A stretch of 64,000 nt of DNA from Poseidonibacter lekithochrous (GTDB taxonomy: Bacteria > Campylobacterota > Campylobacteria > Campylobacterales > Arcobacteraceae), in contig NZ_CP054052.1 of assembly GCF_013283835.1 (NCBI RefSeq), positions 3,224,001 through 3,288,000 of the forward strand, read 5' to 3'. Position 1 is the first letter of the stretch, and every line of letters begins with the position of its first letter. The notes beneath the pieces are model-generated. The model had not been told where the DNA came from. It saw nothing but the letters and a program-made list of their open reading frames with translations, and searched no databases. Shown in pieces: positions 43,401-51,963 of this stretch. A program made the position numbers and the translations under genes.

Positions 43401-45731
43401 ATGTTAAACAAAATTAAAAACTTCAATGTAAAAGATTTTTTGGGTTTAGATATCAAAAATGATAAGTACTCTCTAGTAGATGATAAGGTATTTGGAAAAG
43501 TAGCAAAAGAAAAAGCTCCTACTTCATGGGTAAGATCTACTTGTGGATATTGTGGAGTTGGCTGTGGTTTATACATAGGTGTAAAAGATGGTAAGCCTAC
43601 ATATACTAAAGGTGACCCTGCACATCCTGTAAACAAAGGAACACTTTGTCCAAAGGGTCTATCTGAGCACGAAATGGTACAGTCAGAAAATAGATATACA
43701 AAACCAATGATTAGAAAAAAAGGTCAATTAGTAGAATCCACTTGGGACGAGGTATTTAAAACTACTAGTGATAAATTCAAAGATATCCAAGCCAAACATG
43801 GAAATGGTGCAGTAGCAGTTGTATCAACGGGACAGCTTTTAAGTGAGGAGTTTTATACTCTTGGGAAGTTTGTACAACTAGGTCTAAAAACAAATAACTA
43901 TGATGGAAATACAACACTTTGTATGGCTAGTGCTGTTATGGGATATAAACAAACATTTGGTTCAGATGGGCCAGTTGGGTGTTATGAAGATTTTTCATAT
44001 GCTGATACTATTATGTTAATAGGGGCGAATATTGCAGATAATCACCCTATTTTGAAACTACATATTGCAAAAAATAAGAAGATTACGGGTAAGAAACCTA
44101 AGATTATTGTAATTGACCCTAGATTTTCAAAGACTGCTAAGATGGCAGATATGTTTGTACCGATAAAGCCTAGAAGTGATTTAGCACTTATGAATGGTCT
44201 TGCTTATATTATCTTAGAGCAAGGTTGGGAAGATGAGAAGTTTATATCTGATAGAACTACTGGTTTCAAAGAGTTTAGAAAACATATCATGGCTAACTAC
44301 ACTCCACAAGAAGTAGCAAATACTACAGGTATTGAAGTAAAAGACCTATATGAACTAGCACGAGTATATGCTAAATCACCAGCAGCTATGAGCGCATGGA
44401 CTATGGGAGTAAATCAAAGCTCGCTAGGAACTGATACAGTAAGTGCTATATGTAATCTTGCACTTATCACTGGAAATCTAGGAAGAAAAGGTGCAACTGC
44501 TCTTTCTATTACTGGACAGTGTAATGCTATGGGGACTAGAGAGACTGGATTTACTTCATCAATTCCGGGATATAGAAACTTTGCAAGCTCATATAATAGA
44601 GAAGAGTATGCAACAATAGTAAATGTACCCGTAGAAGATGTACCAACTGCTAGGGGGTATTCTTATCCACAGATTATTGATGCTATTGAGAGAGGTGAAA
44701 TAAAAGCCTTATGGTTAGTAGCTACTAATCCATTAGTATCTTTCCCTGATCAAAAGAAACTAAGACGAGCACTAAATAAACTAGAACTTCTAGTAGTTCA
44801 AGATGCTTTTAAAAGTGAAACTGCTTTTAAAGCTGATGTTGTTTTTAGTGCGGCTACTTGGAGTGAAAAAGAAGGTACATATACAAACTCTGAGCGAAGA
44901 TGTAATAGAGCTAGAAAAGCAGTAGAGCCACTAGGAGATACAAAAAGTGACTTTGATATTGTATTAGAGTTTTCTAAGTACTTTGAAGGTGTAAATGAAA
45001 GGCTATATCCTAACTGGTCTAAACCTATAGATGCTTTTAATGAGTGGAAAAAAGTAAGTGATGGAAGACTATGTGATTATACAGGAATGACATATGAATT
45101 AATCGAAGAATTAGGAGGTATTCAATGGCCATGTAATAAGGCAAATCCAAAAGGAACACCAAGACTTTACAGTGAAGATATGCCATGTCCTACAGAAGAT
45201 GGAAAAGCAAAATTATTAGCTCTGGATTGGCTTCCTATGAGTGAACCTCAAAATAGCTCTTTCCCTCTTATTCTAAATACAGGTAGAACAGTAGAGCAAT
45301 GGCATACAAGAACTAAAACAAAAACTATTTCAATACTAAATGATTTAGCACCAGAAGCATGGATTGAGATTAATCCAGAAGATGCAAAAAAACTAGAAGT
45401 TAAAAGTGGTGATAGACTTGATATCAGCTCAATTAGAGGAAGAATCAAAGATATTATTGTGCGAGAATCACAAAACGTAAGAGTAGGAAATATATTCGTA
45501 CCTTTCCACTATAACGAACAGTTAATAAACACTATTACAAAAGCAGAGTTCGACCCTAAGTCTTTTGAACCAAACTATAAACAGTGTGCAGTTCAACTAC
45601 ATAGTATAAAAGTACCAAATGGTATAAAGTTTGTGGAAGAAGAAATAGCTGGGGAGTTGGAGCATGTGGTAGTTAAGAATGAAGAAGTTTTTGCAAGGGA
45701 GATAGTCAAAGAAAAAGAGATTTGTGATTAA
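43401..45731 (+). CDS. nasA: Molybdopterin oxidoreductase, assimilatory nitrate reductase-like (copy 2)
   Basis: The protein has 776 residues from the ATG at 43401 (AGGGG upstream, one base after the previous stop). The [4Fe-4S] cysteines are 48, 51, 55 and 83, and the molybdenum ligand is Cys174 in TLCMASAV. GRTVEQWHTRTKTKT marks the C-terminal domain. It has an extra 40-residue N-terminal segment and a 35-residue acidic C-terminal tail compared with copy 1. There is no Tat signal. Its tight linkage to the DmsB-DmsC fusion suggests a membrane-bound, quinol-fed reductase facing the cytoplasm. Nitrate is the likely substrate, though chlorate or another oxyanion cannot be excluded. Confidence 0.82.
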   Translation: MLNKIKNFNVKDFLGLDIKNDKYSLVDDKVFGKVAKEKAPTSWVRSTCGYCGVGCGLYIGVKDGKPTYTKGDPAHPVNKGTLCPKGLSEHEMVQSENRYTKPMIRKKGQLVESTWDEVFKTTSDKFKDIQAKHGNGAVAVVSTGQLLSEEFYTLGKFVQLGLKTNNYDGNTTLCMASAVMGYKQTFGSDGPVGCYEDFSYADTIMLIGANIADNHPILKLHIAKNKKITGKKPKIIVIDPRFSKTAKMADMFVPIKPRSDLALMNGLAYIILEQGWEDEKFISDRTTGFKEFRKHIMANYTPQEVANTTGIEVKDLYELARVYAKSPAAMSAWTMGVNQSSLGTDTVSAICNLALITGNLGRKGATALSITGQCNAMGTRETGFTSSIPGYRNFASSYNREEYATIVNVPVEDVPTARGYSYPQIIDAIERGEIKALWLVATNPLVSFPDQKKLRRALNKLELLVVQDAFKSETAFKADVVFSAATWSEKEGTYTNSERRCNRARKAVEPLGDTKSDFDIVLEFSKYFEGVNERLYPNWSKPIDAFNEWKKVSDGRLCDYTGMTYELIEELGGIQWPCNKANPKGTPRLYSEDMPCPTEDGKAKLLALDWLPMSEPQNSSFPLILNTGRTVEQWHTRTKTKTISILNDLAPEAWIEINPEDAKKLEVKSGDRLDISSIRGRIKDIIVRESQNVRVGNIFVPFHYNEQLINTITKAEFDPKSFEPNYKQCAVQLHSIKVPNGIKFVEEEIAGELEHVVVKNEEVFAREIVKEKEICD

Positions 45732-45740
45732 TCTCTTTTT
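45712..45740 (+). terminator. Terminator after nas copy 2
   Basis: An eleven-base perfect stem (45712-45722 with 45730-45740) spans the stop codon and ends in five T residues. It closes the nirA-dms-nas unit. Confidence 0.85.
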
Positions 45741-45807
45741 ATAATAAATTTATATATTAATTGGATATAGTGTTCCTTTAATAAATAGTTATGATATAAG
45801 GAAAGAA

Positions 45808-46434
45808 TTGAAATATCTGTTATCTTTTATAATCACATTTTTACTAGTATTATTTTTAAGTAGTTCCATACTAATTGATACACCTTGGTTTTCTGATAAT
45901 TTATTAAACTTTGGAAGTGAAAATAATTTTCCTATTTTTATAGTATTACAAAATATACAATTCTTTACTTTTTTATTTTTAACAACTTTTGTTATATCAT
46001 ATATCCATTATTCTAGGAAAGTATATGGGAATAGTATTAAAAAAAATGTAATGTTTTATATGGGTACATTTTTTGGAATAATTATTGTTTTAAATTTATT
46101 ACAAACTTATTATTCAATAGTTTCATCAGAAGAAACATTGAAAGAAATGAAATATTCATCAAATTCATATTTAAAAGGTAAATTAACAATTTCAGATGCA
46201 ATGGAGATATATGCTAAGAATAATATTTTAATTGACTATTATGATTATAATAATACAATTCAAAAATTTAAACCAACTAAACAAGATATGGAATATCAAA
46301 AAAATGTACAGTGGCTTCAATTTAAAAAGAATATAATACCACTAAAAATAGTATTCTCATTTTTTGTATTTATTACTATATTTAGTTTAGGGAATTACCT
46401 TGCTAATAAAAAGCATAACAAATCTTTGAAGTGA
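45808..46434 (+). CDS. Unknown three-helix membrane protein
   Basis: The 208-residue product starts with TTG after AAGGA. Membrane helices lie at about residues 3-22, 45-68, 80-100 and 178-198, with a soluble segment from 105 to 175 containing a possible SDAMEIYAKNN repeat-like helix. I do not recognise the family. It stands alone after the nas terminator with 373 bases to the next terminator-like repeat. Nothing in it links it to nitrate. Its real start and expression are likely but unproven. Confidence 0.6.
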   Translation: MKYLLSFIITFLLVLFLSSSILIDTPWFSDNLLNFGSENNFPIFIVLQNIQFFTFLFLTTFVISYIHYSRKVYGNSIKKNVMFYMGTFFGIIIVLNLLQTYYSIVSSEETLKEMKYSSNSYLKGKLTISDAMEIYAKNNILIDYYDYNNTIQKFKPTKQDMEYQKNVQWLQFKKNIIPLKIVFSFFVFITIFSLGNYLANKKHNKSLK

Positions 46435-46563
46435 ACGAAGGTATACTAACGGTAATTTAAGCTTTAAATCTTAAAAAACTAAAATGTAGTTTAATAGTCT
46501 ATGTGATCAAAAGTACTAAACTATAAAGTGTTCTTTTCAACTTCATAAACAAAGTTATTAATA

Positions 46564-46582
46564 TATATCAGTCTGATATAAT
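46564..46582. promoter_or_regulatory. Palindrome overlapping a -10 box before the 80-residue gene
   Basis: TATATCAG-T-CTGATATA (46564-46580) is a perfect eight-base dyad, and its right arm runs into TATAAT (46577-46582), about 35 bases before the start at 46617. It looks like an operator over a promoter. Confidence 0.5.
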
Positions 46583-46616
46583 CATCTAAAATATTAAATA
46601 ATACAGGAGAAAAATA

Positions 46617-46859
46617 ATGTATAAATTTGTAGATTATTTAGCATATAGATTTATAATGTTTTGCAAAAAAAGTATTTTTAGGATTATTGTCATAATGATC
46701 AGTACTTATTTTCTAGTACTTTATATGTTTGGAGAAATTGAAAAAAGTACGGGAGAGGCATTACCTCCATACTTTAATTATGGATTAGTTTTTATTTATA
46801 TGGTTTTTCATTTTAGAATTACCTATGTACTTAGAAAACTTAATGAACCTGAGAAATAA
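46617..46859 (+). CDS. Small unknown two-helix membrane protein
   Basis: The 80-residue product has membrane helices at about residues 18-38 and 50-70 separated by a short acidic loop (EIEKSTGEALPP). I recognise no family. CAGGAG six to ten bases upstream of the ATG and the palindrome-overlapped -10 box support a real, regulated gene. It ends 14 bases before an inverted repeat that can act as a terminator. Confidence 0.6.
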   Translation: MYKFVDYLAYRFIMFCKKSIFRIIVIMISTYFLVLYMFGEIEKSTGEALPPYFNYGLVFIYMVFHFRITYVLRKLNEPEK

Positions 46860-46873
46860 TCTAAAATCTAAAA

Positions 46874-46922
46874 TTTCGGGGACAGTTTACTTAATTAAAA
46901 AATATTTTATATATCCCCGAAA
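46874..46922. repeat. REP-like inverted repeat / bidirectional terminator
   Basis: TTTCGGGGA (46874-46882) and TCCCCGAAA (46914-46922) form a nine-base perfect inverted repeat around a 31-base AT-rich middle that begins CAGTTTACTTAATT. The G/C-rich ends stand out in this genome. The GGGGACAG start resembles, from memory, the REP-type sequences linked to REP-associated (RAYT) transposases. It lies between two convergent genes and could also end both transcripts. Confidence 0.5.
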
Positions 46923-46937
46923 CTTTTCAATCCACAC

Positions 46938-47240
46938 TTAAAAAGTAATTTTATTTATTGCACTTAGTGCTTCATTGATTTCAAATATCTTAGTTCTTAT
47001 ATCACTAAATCCAAAAGCTTCTAATCTTTTTGTATGTTTAGTAGCATATCTATTTGCATCATTTATATTATCAAACACATATACTCCTCCACCCTCTTTA
47101 GTCTCTTCATTTTCTGTCCAAATTTTCCATATTAAACCCTCTTCATTTGCTATATCATGGGCTAGGTCTGTCATAGTTTCTGTGAATTTTTCTTTAAATG
47201 GCCCTTGATATGGAAAATCTACTTGTAAAAGGTATTTCAT
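46938..47240 (-). CDS. ydhR: YdhR-type putative monooxygenase
   Basis: The 100-residue cytoplasmic protein matches the YdhR family: YLLQVDFPYQGPFKE at the start, GLIWKIWTENE in the middle and GGGVYVFDNINDANRYATKH later. YdhR is a dimeric ferredoxin-like fold protein thought to be a monooxygenase; its substrate is unknown. AGGAG lies seven bases before the ATG. It is divergent from a MarR-type regulator that is likely to control it. Confidence 0.85.
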   Translation of the reverse strand: MKYLLQVDFPYQGPFKEKFTETMTDLAHDIANEEGLIWKIWTENEETKEGGGVYVFDNINDANRYATKHTKRLEAFGFSDIRTKIFEINEALSAINKITF

Positions 47241-47309
47241 GTTATACTCCTATTGATTTTGTATAAGAAATTATATATGAAATTTAAATTAATGTCAACT
47301 AGGTTTACA

Positions 47310-47729
47310 ATGTCTTTATGTTTTTTATCTATGGAAACTAGTAAAGTTTTCAATAAACGAATCTTAGAAAGTTTAGAAGAATCAGGTTTTGAAGGCCTAA
47401 GTGAAGCACTTATAGTTCTTTTTCCATATATTTATGAAGAGCAGATTATTACTTCTGCAAAATTAGCAAAAAAAGTTGGTTATTCACGACAAGCTATGCA
47501 CAAAAATATAAAAAAACTTGTTGATTTTGAATATATCATCTTAGTTTCACACAATGAAAAAGAGAAAAGCATAGAGTTAACACCTAAAGGTTTAGAGTTA
47601 ATTAACAAAGCAAATGAGTATATTTCAAATGTAGAAAAAGACTTATCCAAACTAATTGGAAAAAAAGAATTAGATAAATATAAAGAGACTCAAAGTAAGA
47701 TTTACGAGTATTTAGAAAACACGAAATAG
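47310..47729 (+). CDS. MarR-type transcriptional regulator
   Basis: The 139-residue product has a winged helix-turn-helix: ITSAKLAKKVGYSRQAMHKNIKKL is the recognition region, with a wing HNEKEKSIELTPKGLEL. This is the MarR family pattern. The ATG at 47310 is chosen because AGG lies six bases before it; earlier in-frame starts at 47253 (TTG) and 47277 have no ribosome site. TTATAC (47242-47247) and GTATAA (47261-47266) form a dyad in the gap to ydhR and may be its operator. It probably regulates ydhR and itself. Confidence 0.8.
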   Translation: MSLCFLSMETSKVFNKRILESLEESGFEGLSEALIVLFPYIYEEQIITSAKLAKKVGYSRQAMHKNIKKLVDFEYIILVSHNEKEKSIELTPKGLELINKANEYISNVEKDLSKLIGKKELDKYKETQSKIYEYLENTK

Positions 47730-47748
47730 TTATATAAATACAAGATTT

Positions 47749-47774
47749 ATTCTCCCCTATTTCTAGGGAAGAAT
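47749..47774. terminator. Convergent hairpin between marR-type gene and lrgB
   Basis: ATTCT-C-CCCTA pairs with TAGGG-A-AGAAT around a four-base loop; one mismatch interrupts the stem. It lies between two convergent genes and has no long T run. Confidence 0.5.
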
Positions 47775-47791
47775 ATTGATTCTAATAAAGA

Positions 47792-48481
47792 CTAAAAGCC
47801 ACCAAGTTTTAAAATAATTGGAACTGCAACTACTGCAAAACATCCCATAATAACCATACCTATACTAGCAAAGGCAGCAGATAGAGGACTAATAGCTAAA
47901 GCTCTAGCAATTCCAAAAGCATGGGCAGTAATACCTAAAACCAAACCTTGCAAGGCTTCATCTTTTACTTTTAGTAGTTTTAATAACATAGGAACTACAA
48001 TAACTCCCGGTAATCCAGTACTAAATACTCCAATAACAACTAATGGAAATGACCCATCTGTTAATGCAGCTATTTCTAAGGCAATGGGTAGAGTAATTGA
48101 TTTTGTGCTTAATGCCTCAACCATTGCATCAGGAAGACCAAATAGTGTTCCTAAAAATAGTGCCGATACAAATATCCCAATTCCAGAAATCAAAGTCGCA
48201 CTTAATACTAGTGATAAAGAAGACCTAACTTTCTTTAGGTTCTGATATACAGGAACTGCCAAAGCCACAATAGCAGGAGCAATTAAATAATTGAATATTT
48301 GTGTTCCGTCTTTGTACTGCTCATAAGAAATATCAAATATACTCATAATAGCAATGATCAGAATAATAGTAATAAGTACAGGGTTTAATAAAGAGTTTTT
48401 ATTAAAATGTACGAAAATCTTCTCACTGATTATAAAAACTGATAATGTTAGAAAAATCATAAATAATGGATGTTCAAACAT
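47792..48481 (-). CDS. lrgB: LrgB/CidB family membrane protein
   Basis: The 229-residue inner-membrane protein has about seven helices; the segment ALSTKSITLPIALEIAAL and LVLGITAHAFGIARAL are LrgB signatures. LrgAB-type proteins are described as holin-like modulators of murein hydrolases and, in Bacillus, as a pyruvate transporter. Its start overlaps the lrgA stop by one base. It converges with the MarR-type gene. Confidence 0.9.
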   Translation of the reverse strand: MFEHPLFMIFLTLSVFIISEKIFVHFNKNSLLNPVLITIILIIAIMSIFDISYEQYKDGTQIFNYLIAPAIVALAVPVYQNLKKVRSSLSLVLSATLISGIGIFVSALFLGTLFGLPDAMVEALSTKSITLPIALEIAALTDGSFPLVVIGVFSTGLPGVIVVPMLLKLLKVKDEALQGLVLGITAHAFGIARALAISPLSAAFASIGMVIMGCFAVVAVPIILKLGGF

Positions 48482-48873
48482 TATGATTCCTCCTCTATAC
48501 TATTTTCATTTGATACTAATTTTTTCTTTGAGAACTTATCTAATAAATATTTGATAATCCAAATAGTAGCTACTGTAATAAATACTGCAAGTAACAGTGC
48601 AATAAATGAAGCTCCTAACATTGCAATTAATTGTGAATCAAATGTCACAAATAATTCTTTGATTCCTACCCCAATAGGAACTAACATAAGTGGTAAGTAT
48701 TTTAGAAGTGTTCCTGCTGATTCCCCAATCTCATCAGAAATTTTTCCTTTTATACTAAAATATACAAACAATACTAATAGCCCAATAATTGACCCTGGAA
48801 TATTAAGATTTGTTTGTTCTACAAGATATTCGCTTCCTAGCAATATTGCAAAAATAAATACATAACCTTGCAT
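48481..48873 (-). CDS. lrgA: LrgA/CidA family membrane protein
   Basis: The 130-residue protein has four helices and the LrgA pattern NIPGSIIGLLVLFV and YLPLMLVPIGVGI. A charged C-terminal tail follows the last helix. It is the partner of LrgB and is translated with it. A strong GGAGAGGAG lies before the start. It is divergent from nirB with 270 bases between. Confidence 0.88.
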   Translation of the reverse strand: MQGYVFIFAILLGSEYLVEQTNLNIPGSIIGLLVLFVYFSIKGKISDEIGESAGTLLKYLPLMLVPIGVGIKELFVTFDSQLIAMLGASFIALLLAVFITVATIWIIKYLLDKFSKKKLVSNENSIEEES

Positions 48874-49067
48874 ACAATCTCCTCTCCTTAATAGTTTAAC
48901 CCATGATTATAATTGTATGATATGAGAATAGAATGACAAAATAATTATTTTTTAGTATTTATTTTCTTTATAACTATAAATTTAATGTAAAACTAAGCTA
49001 TAAATACATATTTGCATTACTACAATTAAATATATAAAGTAAATTAATTGAATATTAAGATTGAGTA

Positions 49068-49078
49068 TTTTATATACA
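49068..49078 (+). promoter_or_regulatory. TATACA-type motif before nirB
   Basis: TTTTATATACA lies 66 bases before the nirB start. In the same gap TTAATGTAAA (48982-48991) is the reverse complement of the TTTACATTAA box seen before nas and narK. Nothing else recognisable lies in the 270-base lrgA-nirB gap. Confidence 0.5.
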
Positions 49079-49143
49079 TCTTTACTCCTCACAAATTCTT
49101 CCTATCTGCCATAATAATTACATAAGAGTAAGAAGGAAGACTT

Positions 49144-51612
49144 ATGAAAGAGAAACTAATAGTTATTGGGAACGGAATGAGTGGTTTACGAACCATTGAG
49201 GATTTGTTTGATATACAAAAAGATAAATATGATATTACGATTTTTGGTGAGGAGCCACACTTAAATTATAATAGAATCATGTTATCTTATCTATTATCAG
49301 GTGAAAAAACTTTTGAAGATACTATCATCAATCACCAAACTTGGTACGATGAACACAACATCACTTTACACAAAGGTGATAAAGTAATCAAAATCAATAA
49401 AGAAGATAAAAAAGTAATAAGTGAGAGTGGTAAGGAGCTACCTTATGACAAATTACTAATAGCTACGGGTTCAAACTCTTTCATACCTCACACAATTGGA
49501 AGTGATTTAGAAAATGTTATTGGCTTTAGAACAAAACTAGATAGTGATACTATCTTGGATTTAATATCTAAGGATAAAACAGCAGTAGTTGTAGGTGGTG
49601 GTCTTCTAGGACTTGAAGCAGCTTATGGTATTGCAATGCATGGAATTAAAACTATTTTAGTTCATAGAAGTGGCTCAATCATGAGCCAACAGCTAGACCG
49701 TACGGGAGGAAGACTTCTTCAAAAAAATCTAGAATCTTACGGAATAGAGTTCAAACTAAATACTACTATTGAAAAAATTGAAGGTAAAAGTAAAGTTGAG
49801 CGTGTAACTTTCACAGATGGACAAACTGTAGAGTCAAATATCGTAGTATTTGCTACGGGAATTGTTCCAAATACAGCACTAGCAAAAGAGGCAGGACTAG
49901 ATACAAAAAAAGGTATTTTAGTAAATGACCATCTTCAAACATCAGATAAAAACATCTTCGCTATTGGAGAGTGTGCAGAACATAAGGGAAATACTTATGG
50001 ATTAGTAGCTCCACTATATGAACAAGCAAAGTTTTGTGCTAAAAAACTAGCAGAGAAAGACAGCAATGGATATACAGGCTCTACACTTTCTACTAGACTT
50101 AAAATCTCAGGGGTAGATTTATTCTCAGCAGGAGATTATCTAGGGGATGAAACTACAGAAGAGCTAATCTTACTTGATGAGAAAGTAGGAGTTTATAAAA
50201 AACTTGTAATCTACCAAGATAAAATCATAGGTATTGTACTTTATGGTGATACAGCAGATGCTTCGTGGTATTTAAAACTACTAAAAGAGCATACAGATAT
50301 TAGTGATTTAAGAACAAAAATCTTATTTGGAAAATCAGCACTTTCAGGTGATACAGGTCATGGTGGTGATGATATTTCAGCAATGGCAGATGATGAAGAA
50401 ATCTGTGGTTGTAATGGAGTTACAAAAGGCTGTGTTACAAAGGCAATTAAAGAGCAAGACCTAAAAACTCTAGGTGATGTAAAACAGTGTACAAAAGCAG
50501 GAGCTTCATGTGGTTCTTGTCTTGGCGTTGTTGAGCAAATACTAGTGAATACTTTAGGTGATGAATACAATGACACAGTAGAGGGTATTTGTGATTGTTG
50601 TGATGTTGGACATAAAGTTATCAAAGAATGTATAGATACAAATGACTTTGATAATGTTTATGATGTATTCAAAAAACTAGAGTGGAAAACTGATGATGGA
50701 TGTATCAAATGTCGTCCGGCTATTAACTACTACTTATTAGTGAAATACAATGATGTTAAATACAAAAATGATAAAAGATCAGCTCTTATAAACGATAGAG
50801 TTTTTGCAAATATCCAAAAAGATGGTACTTACTCTGTAGTTCCTAGAATTTGGGGAGGATTAACATCTCCACAAGAGTTAAAAGACATGGCAGATATTGC
50901 TGTGAAATATGATGTTCCAACTGTAAAGTTCACAGGAGGTCAAAGACTTGATATGTTAGGTGTGAAAAAAGAGCAGTTAGAACCTATGTGGAAAGATTTA
51001 AATGATGCAGGTTTTGTATCTGGTCAAGCTTATGCCAAGGGATTAAGAACTGTTAAAACTTGTGTAGGAAATCAATGGTGTAGATTCGGAACTCAAGATT
51101 CTATGCAAATGGGTGTGGATATTGAAAAAATGACTTGGGGTTCATGGACTCCTCATAAATTCAAAATCGCAGTATCAGGATGTCCAAGAAACTGTGCGGA
51201 AGCTACTATCAAAGATATTGGTGTTATCGCTGTTGATTCTGGATGGGAAATACATATTGCGGGTAATGGTGGTATCAAAGTTCGTGTTACTGACTTCTTC
51301 ACAAAAGTAGAAACAGATGAAGAACTGTTTCACTATATCAAAGCAATTATGCAATTTTATAGAGAAGATGCCTACTATCTTGAGAGAACTGCCCATTGGG
51401 TTGAAAGAGTTGGATTAGAGTACGTAAAAGATGCTTTATTAAAAGACAAAGCAAACTTAGATGCTTGTGCAAAGAGATTTGATATTTCACAAGAATCAGC
51501 ACAAGTTGACCCATGGGAACAATCAAGAAAAGATGGCTTTACTAAAGAGTTTAGCCCAATTGTAATAGCCCCAGAAAATTCAGAAAGTTTCGAAGCAAAG
51601 GAGAGAGTATAA
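49144..51612 (+). CDS. nirB: NAD(P)H nitrite reductase large subunit
   Basis: The 822-residue cytoplasmic enzyme carries all NirB parts: an FAD/NAD(P)H oxidoreductase (residues 1-400; GNGMSGLR near 8 and VVGGGLLGLEAA near 150), a BFD-like [2Fe-2S] region (CGCNGVTKGC and CTKAGASCGSC, about 420-465), a second cysteine-rich stretch to 525, and the siroheme/[4Fe-4S] half with CVGNQWC near 640 and SGCPRNC near 678. It reduces nitrite to ammonium. GGAAG precedes the ATG. Its stop overlaps the nirD start by one base. Confidence 0.95.
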   Translation: MKEKLIVIGNGMSGLRTIEDLFDIQKDKYDITIFGEEPHLNYNRIMLSYLLSGEKTFEDTIINHQTWYDEHNITLHKGDKVIKINKEDKKVISESGKELPYDKLLIATGSNSFIPHTIGSDLENVIGFRTKLDSDTILDLISKDKTAVVVGGGLLGLEAAYGIAMHGIKTILVHRSGSIMSQQLDRTGGRLLQKNLESYGIEFKLNTTIEKIEGKSKVERVTFTDGQTVESNIVVFATGIVPNTALAKEAGLDTKKGILVNDHLQTSDKNIFAIGECAEHKGNTYGLVAPLYEQAKFCAKKLAEKDSNGYTGSTLSTRLKISGVDLFSAGDYLGDETTEELILLDEKVGVYKKLVIYQDKIIGIVLYGDTADASWYLKLLKEHTDISDLRTKILFGKSALSGDTGHGGDDISAMADDEEICGCNGVTKGCVTKAIKEQDLKTLGDVKQCTKAGASCGSCLGVVEQILVNTLGDEYNDTVEGICDCCDVGHKVIKECIDTNDFDNVYDVFKKLEWKTDDGCIKCRPAINYYLLVKYNDVKYKNDKRSALINDRVFANIQKDGTYSVVPRIWGGLTSPQELKDMADIAVKYDVPTVKFTGGQRLDMLGVKKEQLEPMWKDLNDAGFVSGQAYAKGLRTVKTCVGNQWCRFGTQDSMQMGVDIEKMTWGSWTPHKFKIAVSGCPRNCAEATIKDIGVIAVDSGWEIHIAGNGGIKVRVTDFFTKVETDEELFHYIKAIMQFYREDAYYLERTAHWVERVGLEYVKDALLKDKANLDACAKRFDISQESAQVDPWEQSRKDGFTKEFSPIVIAPENSESFEAKERV

Positions 51613-51920
51613 TGGCAAGTTGGACTAAAATCATAGAAGTTGAGCATATCCCATCAATGGGTTCGAGAGTAGTTCATTATGGTGAAATAGAAATAGCTAT
51701 TTTTAAAACAAGAGATGGTTCAATCTTTGCTATTAATAATGAATGTCCCCATAAACAAGGGAAACTAAGTGAAGGATTAGTACATGGTACAAATGTAACT
51801 TGCCCTATGCATAACTGGGATATTGATTTGAAAAATGGAGAAGCTTTAGGAAGTGATAGCGGTTGTACTAATATTTATAAAAGTAAGATAGAGAATCATA
51901 CAGTTTTTATCACTTTATAA
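51612..51920 (+). CDS. nirD: Nitrite reductase small subunit, Rieske type
   Basis: The 102-residue product has a Rieske-like [2Fe-2S] site: CPHKQGKL (Cys, His) and CPMHNWDIDLKNG (Cys, His). It is the partner of NirB and is translated with it (overlapping ATGG). Many NirD proteins have lost these ligands, but here all four are present, so a cluster is expected. It is followed by the promoter and RNA-like element at 51932. Confidence 0.92.
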   Translation: MASWTKIIEVEHIPSMGSRVVHYGEIEIAIFKTRDGSIFAINNECPHKQGKLSEGLVHGTNVTCPMHNWDIDLKNGEALGSDSGCTNIYKSKIENHTVFITL

Positions 51921-51931
51921 AATAATAATTC

Positions 51932-51962
51932 TTGACTTTCTATTATAATTTCATTATAATAG
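51932..51962 (+). promoter_or_regulatory. Near-consensus sigma-70 promoter with overlapping palindrome
   Basis: TTGACT (51932-51937) and TATAAT (51955-51960) are separated by exactly 17 bases. A ten-base perfect inverted repeat with a three-base spacer, CTATTATAAT / ATTATAATAG (51940-51962), covers the -10 box and looks like an operator resembling Fur/PerR-type AT-rich dyads. Transcription would begin near 51967, at the start of the folded element. Confidence 0.65.
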
Positions 51963-51963
51963 A

